This document shows positions 6,364 to 13,419 of a DNA stretch of 35,782 bases, piece by piece. The stretch covers positions 1 through 35,782 of the forward strand of contig JANMMJ010000205.1 in assembly GCA_031373255.1 (NCBI GenBank). Reading direction: 5' to 3'. The first letter of the stretch is position 1. Every line of letters begins with the position of its first letter. A program made the position numbers and the translations under genes. The notes under the pieces are model-generated. The model was not told the DNA's origin. It did not search any database and saw only the letters and a program-made list of their open reading frames with translations. The DNA comes from JANMMJ01 sp031373255. Its GTDB lineage: Bacteria; Pseudomonadota; Alphaproteobacteria; Rhizobiales; Aestuariivirgaceae.

Positions 6364-7542
6364 TCATGTGTGAGTGTCGCCAAGCACGCTCTCGGCCAGC
6401 GTGACCCAATAGCTGACACCATAGGGGATTGAATTGTCGTCGAAGTCGAATGCGGGATGATGGCAGAACGCCGTATCGCCGTTGCCGATGAGGATCATTG
6501 CGCCAGGTCGTGCGTTCAGCATGAAGGAAAAATCCTCGGAGCCCATGTCAGGCGGGATATCGTCATCGACGGCGGCGTCACCAGCGACGCGCCGCGCCGC
6601 CGCAACGGCGATCTTGGTTTCTTCCGGATGATTGTATGTCACGGGATATGGCAGGATGTCCTCGTCGGACACGCTAGCCTCGCCGCCCAAAGCCGCTGCA
6701 ATGCCCTCGGCGGTGCGCCGCAGGTTTGTCATTGCGAGATCGCGCAGTTCGTTCTTGAGTGACCTGATGGTACCGACCAGCTTGGCTGTCTGCGGTATGA
6801 CGTTATGGGCATCGCCCGCATGAAACTGCGTGATCGAAACGACAACTGCCTCGAGCGGATCGGCGTTGCGGGCAACAATCCCCTGCAATGCAGTGCCAAT
6901 TTGCATGCCGATGAAGACCGGGTCGACTGTCATATGCGGCAGTGCCGCGTGCCCGCCCTTGCCCTGGATCAAGATGGAAAAGACATCCATCGCAGCCATC
7001 AAGGTTCCCGGCCTGATGGCGAACTTGCCGATTGGAACGCCAGGCCAGTTGTGCATGCCGTAGACACTGGTGATGCCAAAACGCTCCATCAACCCGTCGC
7101 GCACCATGGCGAGTCCGCCAGCACCGCCTTCTTCCGCTGGCTGGAATATGACGGCGATCTTGCCCGAAAAATTGCGCGTTTCGCAAAAGTGCCGCGCCGC
7201 GCCAAGCAGCATGGCCATATGTCCGTCATGGCCGCAGGCATGCATGCGCCCCGGAATCTTTGAACTGTATTCCGCACCGGTGGCTTCGGTGATCGGCAGC
7301 GCGTCCATGTCCGCGCGAAGCCCGATACAGCCAACGCCCTCTTGCTTTCCATTGATGATGCCGACAATGCCGGTGCGCCCGATTCCAGTCACCACTTCGT
7401 CAATGCCAAAGCTTCTAAGTTTCTTGGCCACGAAATCGGCGGTCCAGTGCGTATCAAAAAGCAATTCGGGATGCATGTGCAGTTCGCGCCGCCATGCACT
7501 GATTTCTGGCTGCATCTCAATGGCACGATTGAGGAGTGGCAT
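6364..7542 (-). CDS. M20 family metallopeptidase / amidohydrolase (hippurate-hydrolase-like), copy B
   Basis: This 392-aa protein is the paralogue of the following gene and carries the same ordered M20D motifs: WRRELHMHPELLF, GLRADMDALPI, MHACGHDGHMAMLLG, FQPAEEGGAGG, MHNWPGVPIG, GKGGHAALPH and MGSEDFSFML. The ATG at 7542 is preceded by CCGGAG at ideal distance. An in-frame TTG two codons earlier would sit almost on the ribosome site and is unlikely. Differences from copy A cluster around the motif edges (M-H-N-W-P versus M-H-N-M-P, G-S-E-D versus G-G-E-D) and in the C-terminal third, compatible with different acyl or amino-acid preference. That functional reading is inference. It is the first gene of the hydrolase run and lies downstream of the sodB terminator. 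Confidence 0.9.
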   Translation of the reverse strand: MPLLNRAIEMQPEISAWRRELHMHPELLFDTHWTADFVAKKLRSFGIDEVVTGIGRTGIVGIINGKQEGVGCIGLRADMDALPITEATGAEYSSKIPGRMHACGHDGHMAMLLGAARHFCETRNFSGKIAVIFQPAEEGGAGGLAMVRDGLMERFGITSVYGMHNWPGVPIGKFAIRPGTLMAAMDVFSILIQGKGGHAALPHMTVDPVFIGMQIGTALQGIVARNADPLEAVVVSITQFHAGDAHNVIPQTAKLVGTIRSLKNELRDLAMTNLRRTAEGIAAALGGEASVSDEDILPYPVTYNHPEETKIAVAAARRVAGDAAVDDDIPPDMGSEDFSFMLNARPGAMILIGNGDTAFCHHPAFDFDDNSIPYGVSYWVTLAESVLGDTHT

Positions 7543-7565
7543 CTGCAAACTCCGGAATAATGAAA

Positions 7566-7587
7566 GGCCAGGTACACGAACCTGGCC
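7566..7587 (-). terminator. Rho-independent terminator of sodB
   Basis: A perfect 8-bp stem, GGCCAGGT / ACCTGGCC with a 6-nt loop, lies 28 bp past the sodB stop on the minus strand. It is followed in that direction by TTTCATTATT, a moderately U-rich tail. The first M20 gene starts 24 bp beyond. Confidence 0.7.
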
Positions 7588-7614
7588 ATTTCAAAAAATG
7601 CTGTAATGCCGGGC

Positions 7615-8214
7615 TCAGGCCTTGGCGTGCATCGCCTCAACATAGTCCCAGTTGATCAGGTTGTCGACGAAGGCCTCGAGATACTTCGGCCGCGCATTGC
7701 GATAATCGATGTAATAGCTGTGTTCCCACACATCGACGCCGAGAATCGGCGAAGCGCCATGCATCAGCGGGTTTTCCCCATTCGGCGTTTTCATAATTGC
7801 CAGCTTGCCATCCTTCACGGCGAGCCAGGCCCAGCCTGAGCCGAACTGCGTCGTGCCCGCCGCAACAAAATCTGCCTTGAATTTGTCGTAGCCGCCAAGA
7901 TCGCTGTCGACCGCCTTGCCGATCTTGCCTGGCAATTTGGTGCCGCCGCCGCCCTTTTTCATCCAGTTCCAGAAATGCATGTGGTTGTAGTGCTGGCCCA
8001 CATTGTTGACGAGGCCGGCATTTTTCTCGGCGAACGCCGCCTTGCAAATCTCTTCGATGGACTTCGACGCGAGCGGCGAATCCTTCAGCAGGTTGTTGCC
8101 ATTGGTGACATAGGCCTGATGATGCTTGTCGTGATGGAATTCCAGGGTTTCGGCCGACATATAGGGCGCCAGCGCGTCGTAAGCATAGGGAAGGGCAGGG
8201 AGTTCAAGGGCCAT
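7615..8214 (-). CDS. sodB: Superoxide dismutase (Fe/Mn family)
   Basis: The 199-aa protein converts superoxide to hydrogen peroxide and oxygen in the cytoplasm. The start MALELPALPYAYDALAPYMS is canonical. The ATG at 8214 has GAGGAG upstream, so the longer open frame reaching 8361 is not real. Metal ligands are His27 (FHHDKHH), His78 (QHYNHMHFW), Asp161 and His165 (DVWEHSYYIDYRN). The C-terminal GSGWAWL and RNARPKYLEAF blocks are typical of the iron or cambialistic enzymes of alphaproteobacteria. The metal cannot be fixed from sequence by eye, so the sodB symbol is by convention. The gene has its own candidate promoter, with an inverted repeat, and its own terminator, and so is probably monocistronic. 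Confidence 0.93.
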   Translation of the reverse strand: MALELPALPYAYDALAPYMSAETLEFHHDKHHQAYVTNGNNLLKDSPLASKSIEEICKAAFAEKNAGLVNNVGQHYNHMHFWNWMKKGGGGTKLPGKIGKAVDSDLGGYDKFKADFVAAGTTQFGSGWAWLAVKDGKLAIMKTPNGENPLMHGASPILGVDVWEHSYYIDYRNARPKYLEAFVDNLINWDYVEAMHAKA

Positions 8215-8234
8215 ATCGTTTCTCCTCTTTTGGG

Positions 8235-8270
8235 GAAGTGTTATGTAGGCCTTACACTTCTTCCGTGCAA
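8235..8270 (-). promoter_or_regulatory. sodB promoter with overlapping inverted repeat
   Basis: On the minus strand TTGCAC (8270-8265) and TACATA (8247-8242) are separated by exactly 17 bases, a good housekeeping-type promoter. An inverted repeat, GAAGTGT (8260-8254) and ACACTTC (8241-8235) with a 12-base spacer, brackets the -10 box. One arm lies in the promoter spacer and the other at the expected transcription start, which is where a repressor operator would sit. The regulator is unknown. Confidence 0.5.
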
Positions 8271-8305
8271 CAAAGACAATCACCTGTAATGGCGGCTGGC
8301 GTGAT

Positions 8306-9562
8306 TCAGTTCCCGTGTGGCAGGGAAATTTCAAACATTGTGCCTTTGCCCTTGCCTTCACTCAGTGCTTTCACTGCGCCGCCATGCGCCTCGACAATAG
8401 CCTTGACGATCGCAAGCCCCAGGCCGGTGGAAGTTTCCCCTTCTGCAGGCTGTGCTGAAAGCCGCTGAAACAGGCGGAAGGCCCGTTCGAGGTCCTCTTC
8501 CGACATGCCCTGTCCCGTATCCTTCACGCAGATCGTCAGGCCTTTGGCGCTGGCGGAAGCGGTAATCGAGATTTTGCCGCCGCGGGGTGAATATTTGATC
8601 GCGTTCTGGATGAGATTGTCCAGGCATTCCGCCAGGCGGTCCTCATCGACGGAAGCTGTAATGTTGGCCGGTACGGTATTGTTAAGCGCGATGTCCTTTC
8701 GCTGCGCCGCTTCTGCATTGAGCTGCACCGCCACGTCGACGACCCGGTGCAGTGCACAGGAGTGACGATCAAGGTTGACGACATTTGTCTGCGCCTGGGC
8801 TTGTGCAAGGGTGGAGGCAATCAAGCGGTCCATGCGTTCCGCCGCCGCTATGATGATGTCGCTGCTTTCTCTCGCCTTGCCGATATGCGGGCTGTCCTGC
8901 TCGATCCGGTCGAGGAGATTGCCAATGAACTCGCTGCGATTGACGATCGTTGCCAGAGGGTTGCGCAGGTCATGTGCGACCATGCCAAGCAGCATGGTCT
9001 TCATTTCGTTGACCTTCCTGAGTTCACTGTGACGCCGGCCGATCCTTTGGTTGGCCCGCCGCAGCGAGGCGATAAGCGATTCGCGTTCACCCTCCTGCTG
9101 GCTACGCTGCAGCTCCGCCTCGGCGCGGAGCGCAAACAGGCGCACAATGGCTGTGGCTTGCTCGGGATCGGTCAGCGGCTGTTCCGACAATACGGCGAGG
9201 TGCCCGAGCGGCCGCCCGCTCCCGCCCCACAGGGGCACGCCAATATAGCCTTCATACGAGCCCTCTTTCGGGAATTGCTCATAAAGCCGTTTGGGAATGA
9301 CGACCGTCTGCCCCTCATAGACCAGCCGGCACGGCACGCCTTCGAGGTCATATTCGGTCACCTCGTTGACTGGACGGGTCTGGAAGCAGGCGATCGATCG
9401 CGCCCGCGTGGGTGGCGAGCCGACGCCAACAGTAATGAGGACAAGGCTGGCATCCATGGCTTCGCGCATGCTGCGCACCAGCGCGGCGAGAAAATCCTTG
9501 CCCACCGCCTGGGCCGTGCTTGCGGCGATTTCGCTGAGGATGTCGCGCTGCATAAAAAGCAT
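8306..9562 (-). CDS. Soluble sensor histidine kinase (GAF - HisKA - HATPase)
   Basis: The 418-aa protein has no transmembrane segment. Residues ~15-155 form a GAF-like sensor domain (GYIGVPLWGGSGRPLGHLAVL is typical). A coiled-coil at ~155-190 leads to HisKA with the phospho-acceptor His197 in MVAHDLRNPLAT. The ATPase domain shows the N box NLIQNAIKYSP, G1 DTGQGM, F box FRLFQRL and G2 STGLGLAIVKAI. All catalytic boxes are intact. No response regulator or receiver domain lies nearby, so the kinase is an orphan whose partner is elsewhere. It reads in the same direction as sodB, ending 91 bp before the sodB ATG. Whether it senses oxidative signals is unknown. The start is ATG 9562, with a second ATG three codons later equally possible. 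Confidence 0.87.
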   Translation of the reverse strand: MLFMQRDILSEIAASTAQAVGKDFLAALVRSMREAMDASLVLITVGVGSPPTRARSIACFQTRPVNEVTEYDLEGVPCRLVYEGQTVVIPKRLYEQFPKEGSYEGYIGVPLWGGSGRPLGHLAVLSEQPLTDPEQATAIVRLFALRAEAELQRSQQEGERESLIASLRRANQRIGRRHSELRKVNEMKTMLLGMVAHDLRNPLATIVNRSEFIGNLLDRIEQDSPHIGKARESSDIIIAAAERMDRLIASTLAQAQAQTNVVNLDRHSCALHRVVDVAVQLNAEAAQRKDIALNNTVPANITASVDEDRLAECLDNLIQNAIKYSPRGGKISITASASAKGLTICVKDTGQGMSEEDLERAFRLFQRLSAQPAEGETSTGLGLAIVKAIVEAHGGAVKALSEGKGKGTMFEISLPHGN

Positions 9563-9623
9563 TTACAACCCAAACGGGGTTCTTGCAATCGCGGAGCGTA
9601 AAACCGATTGATGAAGCGCGTAA

Positions 9624-10064
9624 CTAAAGCTTGATGTCGTAAGTGAGCCATTTGGTCTTGCTGGCCACCCGGTCGTACAGCCCCCTGGCGCGGTAGTTGT
9701 CCTCCGCTGTGATCCAGCGGATCACCGTCCACCCATTCTTGCGGCCTTCGGCACACACCGCTTCAATGAGGTCGGCCGCTGTCGTTGTGCCGCGCGCTGC
9801 CGGATCAACAAAGAGGTCGTCGAGAAAACCTCCCGTCGATGCCATGAGCGGCCGCGCAAATGGCCGGTAGTGGGTGAGGCCGATAGGCCATCCGCCTCGG
9901 TCCACCGCCATGAAGCCCTTTACCTGATGAGTGGGGTCGTGAAGCCATGACCATACGCGGTCGCGCATTTCGTCGGTCTGTTCCACTTTGTAGAATTCGG
10001 CGTAGCCGCGATAGAGCCGGTTCCAGTGTTCGCGATGCTTGGCTTCGGGCCTGATGATAGGCAT
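9624..10064 (-). CDS. GNAT family N-acetyltransferase
   Basis: The 146-aa protein shows the GNAT fold: an N-terminal IRPEAKHREHWNRLYRGYAEFY helix, the central strand pair WPIGLTHYRPF and FLDDLFVDPAARGTTTAADLIEAV (motif A, acetyl-CoA pyrophosphate loop with R-G-T-T-T), and the C-terminal ARGLYDRVASKT segment (motif B). It resembles the group with YR-P-F and LDDLFV motifs often annotated as histone acetyltransferase HPA2-like. The acceptor is unknown. The ATG follows the DUF1989 stop with one base between (TGAAATG), so the two are translationally coupled. It is the last gene of the gcdH-to-GNAT run. Confidence 0.85.
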   Translation of the reverse strand: MPIIRPEAKHREHWNRLYRGYAEFYKVEQTDEMRDRVWSWLHDPTHQVKGFMAVDRGGWPIGLTHYRPFARPLMASTGGFLDDLFVDPAARGTTTAADLIEAVCAEGRKNGWTVIRWITAEDNYRARGLYDRVASKTKWLTYDIKL

Positions 10065-10065
10065 T

Positions 10066-10665
10066 TCACTTCACCTCCACGATGAGTTCTGTAGGGCCAA
10101 TGCCCGCATTGATGGTCCAGCCTTCCTTCTGCAGATCGAAGGGGCACGACGATACGACGCAAATGACATCCATGAGCGCTTCGAGTTCCACATACGCTCC
10201 AGGTGGCACCGGGTTTGGCGGAGACTTGAACGACCCATCTGCCTCGACAAGAGTGTTGGTGAAGAAATTGACCGGCTGCGGGATGATGTCGATCTGATAG
10301 CCTTCACGCCGCATCGCCACGCAGAGATTCTCCGAGCAGCTCGCATGCGGTCCCACATGGCCGAAAAACTCATAGCGGAACTGGTCGCACGCCGCGATCA
10401 TCATGTCGTGAACGCCATTGGCGCCATCCTCAACAATGGTCAGCATGGGCCGCCGGAAACGCGAAATCAGTGTATCGCCGAGCCTCGGTTTAACATTGAA
10501 TGTCGTCACCCACGTGTGATTGGCGGAAAGCCACTCGCCGATGTTGGCTGCATTGTAGGCAAAGAAATCCGCAGCCTGTGCACCCTTCGGCGTCGTGATG
10601 CGAATGCGCTGGCCCTGCGAAACGCGAACAGCCTTGCCTTCCCGGGCGGGAACGGTGATTTTCAT
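10066..10665 (-). CDS. DUF1989 / urea carboxylase-associated family protein
   Basis: The 199-aa protein belongs to the DUF1989 family (PF09347). Visible family blocks are KGAQAADFFAYNAANIGEWLS, the metal-site region DMMIAACDQFRYEFFG..GPHASCSENLC and PQPVNFFTNT, then PPGAYVELEALMDVICVVSSCPFD. Some members are the two subunits of carboxyguanidine deiminase next to urea carboxylase. Here only one copy is present and no urea or guanidine carboxylase is nearby, so that role cannot be assumed. The ATG at 10665 has AAGGGA seven to eight bases upstream and overlaps the stop of a preceding 21-codon frame (ATGA). An in-frame start at 10716 is possible but has no better signal. The gene is sandwiched between two GNAT genes in a coupled run headed by gcdH. 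Confidence 0.8.
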   Translation of the reverse strand: MKITVPAREGKAVRVSQGQRIRITTPKGAQAADFFAYNAANIGEWLSANHTWVTTFNVKPRLGDTLISRFRRPMLTIVEDGANGVHDMMIAACDQFRYEFFGHVGPHASCSENLCVAMRREGYQIDIIPQPVNFFTNTLVEADGSFKSPPNPVPPGAYVELEALMDVICVVSSCPFDLQKEGWTINAGIGPTELIVEVK

Positions 10666-10727
10666 GCTCTGATCCCTTGGTACGGGCATTTGATCTGGCC
10701 TTCTGTCTGCGTGCAAGCCCGGCTCAT
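10662..10727 (-). CDS. Candidate 21-aa micro-ORF coupled to DUF1989
   Basis: ATG at 10727 opens a 21-codon frame ending in TGA at 10664-10662. Both ends are ATGA overlaps: the start overlaps the stop of the preceding 23-codon frame and the stop overlaps the DUF1989 start. The peptide is polar with two cysteines (MSRACTQTEG..., then IKCPYQG). No database family is recognisable at this length. It may instead be a by-product of a region whose job is to re-initiate ribosomes onto DUF1989. Confidence 0.3.
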   Translation of the reverse strand: MSRACTQTEGQIKCPYQGIRA

Positions 10728-10795
10728 GGCCTCAACGTCAAAGCGTATAGCGTGTGCCCGCCGCTGATCTCCACAATTGGAAACGGCACGATCAT
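10724..10795 (-). CDS. Candidate 23-aa micro-ORF coupled to GNAT
   Basis: ATG at 10795 overlaps the stop of the upstream GNAT gene (ATGA), and the 23-codon frame ends in a TGA that overlaps the next micro-ORF's ATG. The peptide begins MIVPFPIVEISGG and is hydrophobic with a β-strand-like pattern. Overlaps at both ends in an otherwise tightly packed run make translation plausible. Real function is unproven. Confidence 0.3.
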   Translation of the reverse strand: MIVPFPIVEISGGHTLYALTLRP

Positions 10796-11253
10796 GCCAG
10801 GCGCTTTTCCATGAAAACGCTTAAAGGATCTTGCGTCGGATAATCGCCGAATGGGCCACGGTCGGCATAACCAAGGGCCCGGTACAGTCCGAGCGCTTCC
10901 GGCTGCCGCGTGCCTGTTTCCAGCCGCGCCACCATATGGCCGGCTGCCCGCGCTTCGTCTTCGAGCACCGCCATGATTTTCCGGGCCAGCCCCAGCCCCC
11001 GCGCCTTGGGATGCACATAGACCCGCTTCACTTCTGCGTAGTCCTCATGCAGCCAGATGCCGCCGCAACCGAGAATCTCTCCATCAACCGCGGCAGAGAA
11101 GAACCGCATCTCGGGCCGCGCCAGCGTCTCGATATCGATCAGGTGGTTGCTCTCCGCCGGGTAGAGCGAGACTTGGTAGCGATCGAGGTCTTCTATGAGC
11201 CGGCGCAAATCGGGCGCACGCGGGTCAGCGCGTTCAATCACAATCGCCGGCAT
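10792..11253 (-). CDS. GNAT family N-acetyltransferase
   Basis: The 153-aa protein starts MPAIVIERADPRAPDLRRLIEDLD and contains PAESNHLIDIETL, the central GEILGCGGIWL strand, AEVKRVYVHPKARGLGLARKIM (motif A, R-G-L-G-L-A acetyl-CoA loop) and LETGTRQPEALGLYRALGY (motif B). This pattern is that of small GNATs often acting on amino acids or small amines. The substrate is unknown. Its ATG shares one base with the gcdH stop (TAATG), and its stop overlaps a micro-ORF start, so it sits in the middle of a coupled run. Confidence 0.87.
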   Translation of the reverse strand: MPAIVIERADPRAPDLRRLIEDLDRYQVSLYPAESNHLIDIETLARPEMRFFSAAVDGEILGCGGIWLHEDYAEVKRVYVHPKARGLGLARKIMAVLEDEARAAGHMVARLETGTRQPEALGLYRALGYADRGPFGDYPTQDPLSVFMEKRLA

Positions 11254-12464
11254 TACTGAAACGCCTGGATACCCGTCTGTGCCCGCCCCAGGATCAGCGC
11301 ATGAACGTCATGCGTGCCCTCATAGGTGTTCACCGTTTCGAGGTTGACCATGTGCCGGATGACCTGAAATTCATCCGATATGCCATTGCCGCCGTGCATG
11401 TCGCGCGCCATGCGGGCGATGTCGAGTGCCTTGCCGCAATTGTTGCGCTTCATCAGGGAAATTGCGGGCGGTGCAGCCGATCCCCGCTCCAGCGCGCGTC
11501 CAAGCGCCACGCAGCCCTGCAGGCCCAGCGCGATTTCCGTCTGCATATCGGCGAGCTTCTTCTGGATCAGTTGGTTTGCCGCCAGCGGCTTGCCGAATTG
11601 CTTGCGGTCAAGCGTGTATTGCCGCGCCCGGTGCCAGCAGTCTTCCGCCGCACCCATGACACCCCAGGCGATGCCGAAGCGCGCCTTGTTCAGGCAGCCG
11701 AATGGTCCGCCAAGTCCGCGTGCGTTGGGCAGCAGCGCATCTTCCGGAACTTCGACGTTTTCGAGCACGATTTCGCCCGTCACCGAGGCCCGCAAAGACA
11801 CTTTACCTTCGATCTTTGGCGTCGAAAATCCCTTGGCGCCCCGCTCCACTATGAAGCCATGAATGCCTTCATCTTCAAGCTTCGCCCAGATGACAGCGAT
11901 GTCGGCAATGGGAGAATTGGTAATCCACATCTTGGTGCCGTTCAGGACGAAACCATCCTTGCTCCGCCTGGCCCGCGTTTTCATGCCGCCGGGGTCGGAA
12001 CCAGCGTCGGGTTCGGTCAGGCCAAAACATCCGACGAACTCGCCGGTTGCCAGTTTCGGCAGATACTTCTTGCGCTGCGCTTCCGAGCCATAGGCTTCGA
12101 TCGGATGCATCACCAACGAGTTCTGCACGCTCATAGCCGACCGGTATCCTGAATCGACCCGCTCCACCTCGCGCGCCACCAGTCCGTAGGCCACGTAACC
12201 CAGCCCCGAGCCGCCATAGGCCTCCGCTGTCATCACCCCGAGAAAACCCATCGCGCCGAGTTCGTTCATGATCTCCCGGTCGAATTTTTCTTCGCGAAAG
12301 GCCTTCTGCACCCGCGGCGCCAGCTTGTCGGCGCAGAAGGCCTTTGCCGCATCGCGGATCATCCGCTCGTCTTCGGTGAACAGGGATTCAAGATCGAGCG
12401 GGTCTTCCCAGTTGAATTCAGCAACGGGTGTCGGCCCATGTGCCTTGCGGGCGGATTGTGACAT
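11253..12464 (-). CDS. gcdH: Glutaryl-CoA dehydrogenase (acyl-CoA dehydrogenase family)
   Basis: The 403-aa flavoenzyme oxidises and decarboxylates glutaryl-CoA to crotonyl-CoA in lysine and tryptophan degradation. Family blocks are FNWEDPLDLESLFTEDERMIRD at the N-terminus, FLGVMTAEAYGGSGLGYVAYGL, CFGLTEPDAGSDPGGMKTRA (FAD and substrate contacts), KMWITNSPIAD, MHGGNGISDEF and the C-terminal VNTYEGTHDVHALILGRAQTGIQAF. That last block carries the catalytic Glu (about residue 382) in the position characteristic of GcdH. The ATG at 12464 has AGGAG eight bases upstream. The gene heads a run with two GNATs and DUF1989. A link between them and lysine or other amino-acid degradation is only suggested by position. 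Confidence 0.9.
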   Translation of the reverse strand: MSQSARKAHGPTPVAEFNWEDPLDLESLFTEDERMIRDAAKAFCADKLAPRVQKAFREEKFDREIMNELGAMGFLGVMTAEAYGGSGLGYVAYGLVAREVERVDSGYRSAMSVQNSLVMHPIEAYGSEAQRKKYLPKLATGEFVGCFGLTEPDAGSDPGGMKTRARRSKDGFVLNGTKMWITNSPIADIAVIWAKLEDEGIHGFIVERGAKGFSTPKIEGKVSLRASVTGEIVLENVEVPEDALLPNARGLGGPFGCLNKARFGIAWGVMGAAEDCWHRARQYTLDRKQFGKPLAANQLIQKKLADMQTEIALGLQGCVALGRALERGSAAPPAISLMKRNNCGKALDIARMARDMHGGNGISDEFQVIRHMVNLETVNTYEGTHDVHALILGRAQTGIQAFQ

Positions 12465-12550
12465 GATCGTTTCTCCTGATTGCCGCTTAAGAGCCTCAGA
12501 CAGGCCAGTTTGTCAAATCCGGGAGTGCGCGTGGATTTGCGCCTCCGGGT

Positions 12551-13336
12551 TCAGTCGCAGGAAATATCGCTCACCATCTCCGCCTCGATCCATTGCCGGA
12601 GATAGGTCGCGGCCCGGATGGCGGCAGAGTCGGGGTCGCCCATCACCGCGATCATCTCGCAGAGAACGCCAAAGGGAACACCATCCATGGCCGCATCTAG
12701 CGCCATGGCCTCTTCGGTGGCAAGCCCGCGAAGCCGCGACGATCCCGTTTCCCGCCAAACCAGAACAGTGGCTGTTTCGGTCAGGTCGACGGGAGCAGGC
12801 GGCGCGGACTCCGCCTTGAGGCTTGACCAGATTTCCACGGCATTGCTGTTAACCCTCACCCGCCGCACTGCAGGCTGGAAGTTGAGTCTTGCCTGATCAA
12901 ATCGCTCCGGATCGAGTTGTTGCAACTGCGCCAGCGTGAACACCGGCTGATCGGCGCTGTCGAATGCATCATTGAGCGCCTTCTCGATTTGCGCCAGGTC
13001 GATCACGCTGCGATGCGCCCGCCATGGTTCCTGCGCCGCGACGAAATCGGGAATATGGCGCGCATACCACCGCGCATTGGGCGTTTCCGAAGGATAGGCC
13101 GCCGCATAGGCCTTGGAGAGTTGGGTGAACGCGTCATCGCCCAGGTATTCCTTGAGCCGCGGATGATCGTTCGCCAGAAATTCGGTGAGCCGCAGGATAT
13201 AGGCGTTGCGGTAAACCCCGAACATGACCTCCTTGCTGTCATTTGGCGGCGGCCGCACCAGTCCCAGCGCCTTGTCGTCGCCTTTTGTCACGCCTTCGAG
13301 CATGATTTTTTGCAGTTCCGCTAGGCTGGGCTTCAT
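12551..13336 (-). CDS. DUF2063 (putative DNA-binding / BufC-like) protein, without its usual partner
   Basis: The 261-aa protein matches DUF2063 (PF09836). The N-terminal blocks are diagnostic: VFGVYRNAYILRLTEFLANDHPRLKEYLGDDAF, then KAYAAAYPSETPNARWYARHIPDFV. The C-terminal half (ARLNFQPAVRRVRVNSNAVEIW, TVLVWRET) is a second small domain ending in a helical segment. DUF2063 genes usually follow a DUF692 (MNIO, BufB-type) enzyme gene and a short precursor peptide gene. No DUF692 gene or Cys-rich peptide is in this window. A GTG directly precedes the chosen ATG and could be used instead. The gene is followed by the gcdH run after 86 bp and preceded by the isochorismatase-like gene by 83 bp. 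Confidence 0.8.
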   Translation of the reverse strand: MKPSLAELQKIMLEGVTKGDDKALGLVRPPPNDSKEVMFGVYRNAYILRLTEFLANDHPRLKEYLGDDAFTQLSKAYAAAYPSETPNARWYARHIPDFVAAQEPWRAHRSVIDLAQIEKALNDAFDSADQPVFTLAQLQQLDPERFDQARLNFQPAVRRVRVNSNAVEIWSSLKAESAPPAPVDLTETATVLVWRETGSSRLRGLATEEAMALDAAMDGVPFGVLCEMIAVMGDPDSAAIRAATYLRQWIEAEMVSDISCD

Positions 13337-13419
13337 CACGATGCAGGTTCTCCGGGCCGGATCGTAGGGTGATGGCTACCGCCAGGCAAATCACGCTCCG
13401 TCGAGGAAGCCGTGATCGC

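Noticed and set aside
8215..8361. N-terminal extension of SodB by 49 residues
   Set aside because: The extension is in frame but lies upstream of the canonical MALELPALPY start, which has a GAGGAG ribosome site, and it overlaps the promoter and the kinase gene.
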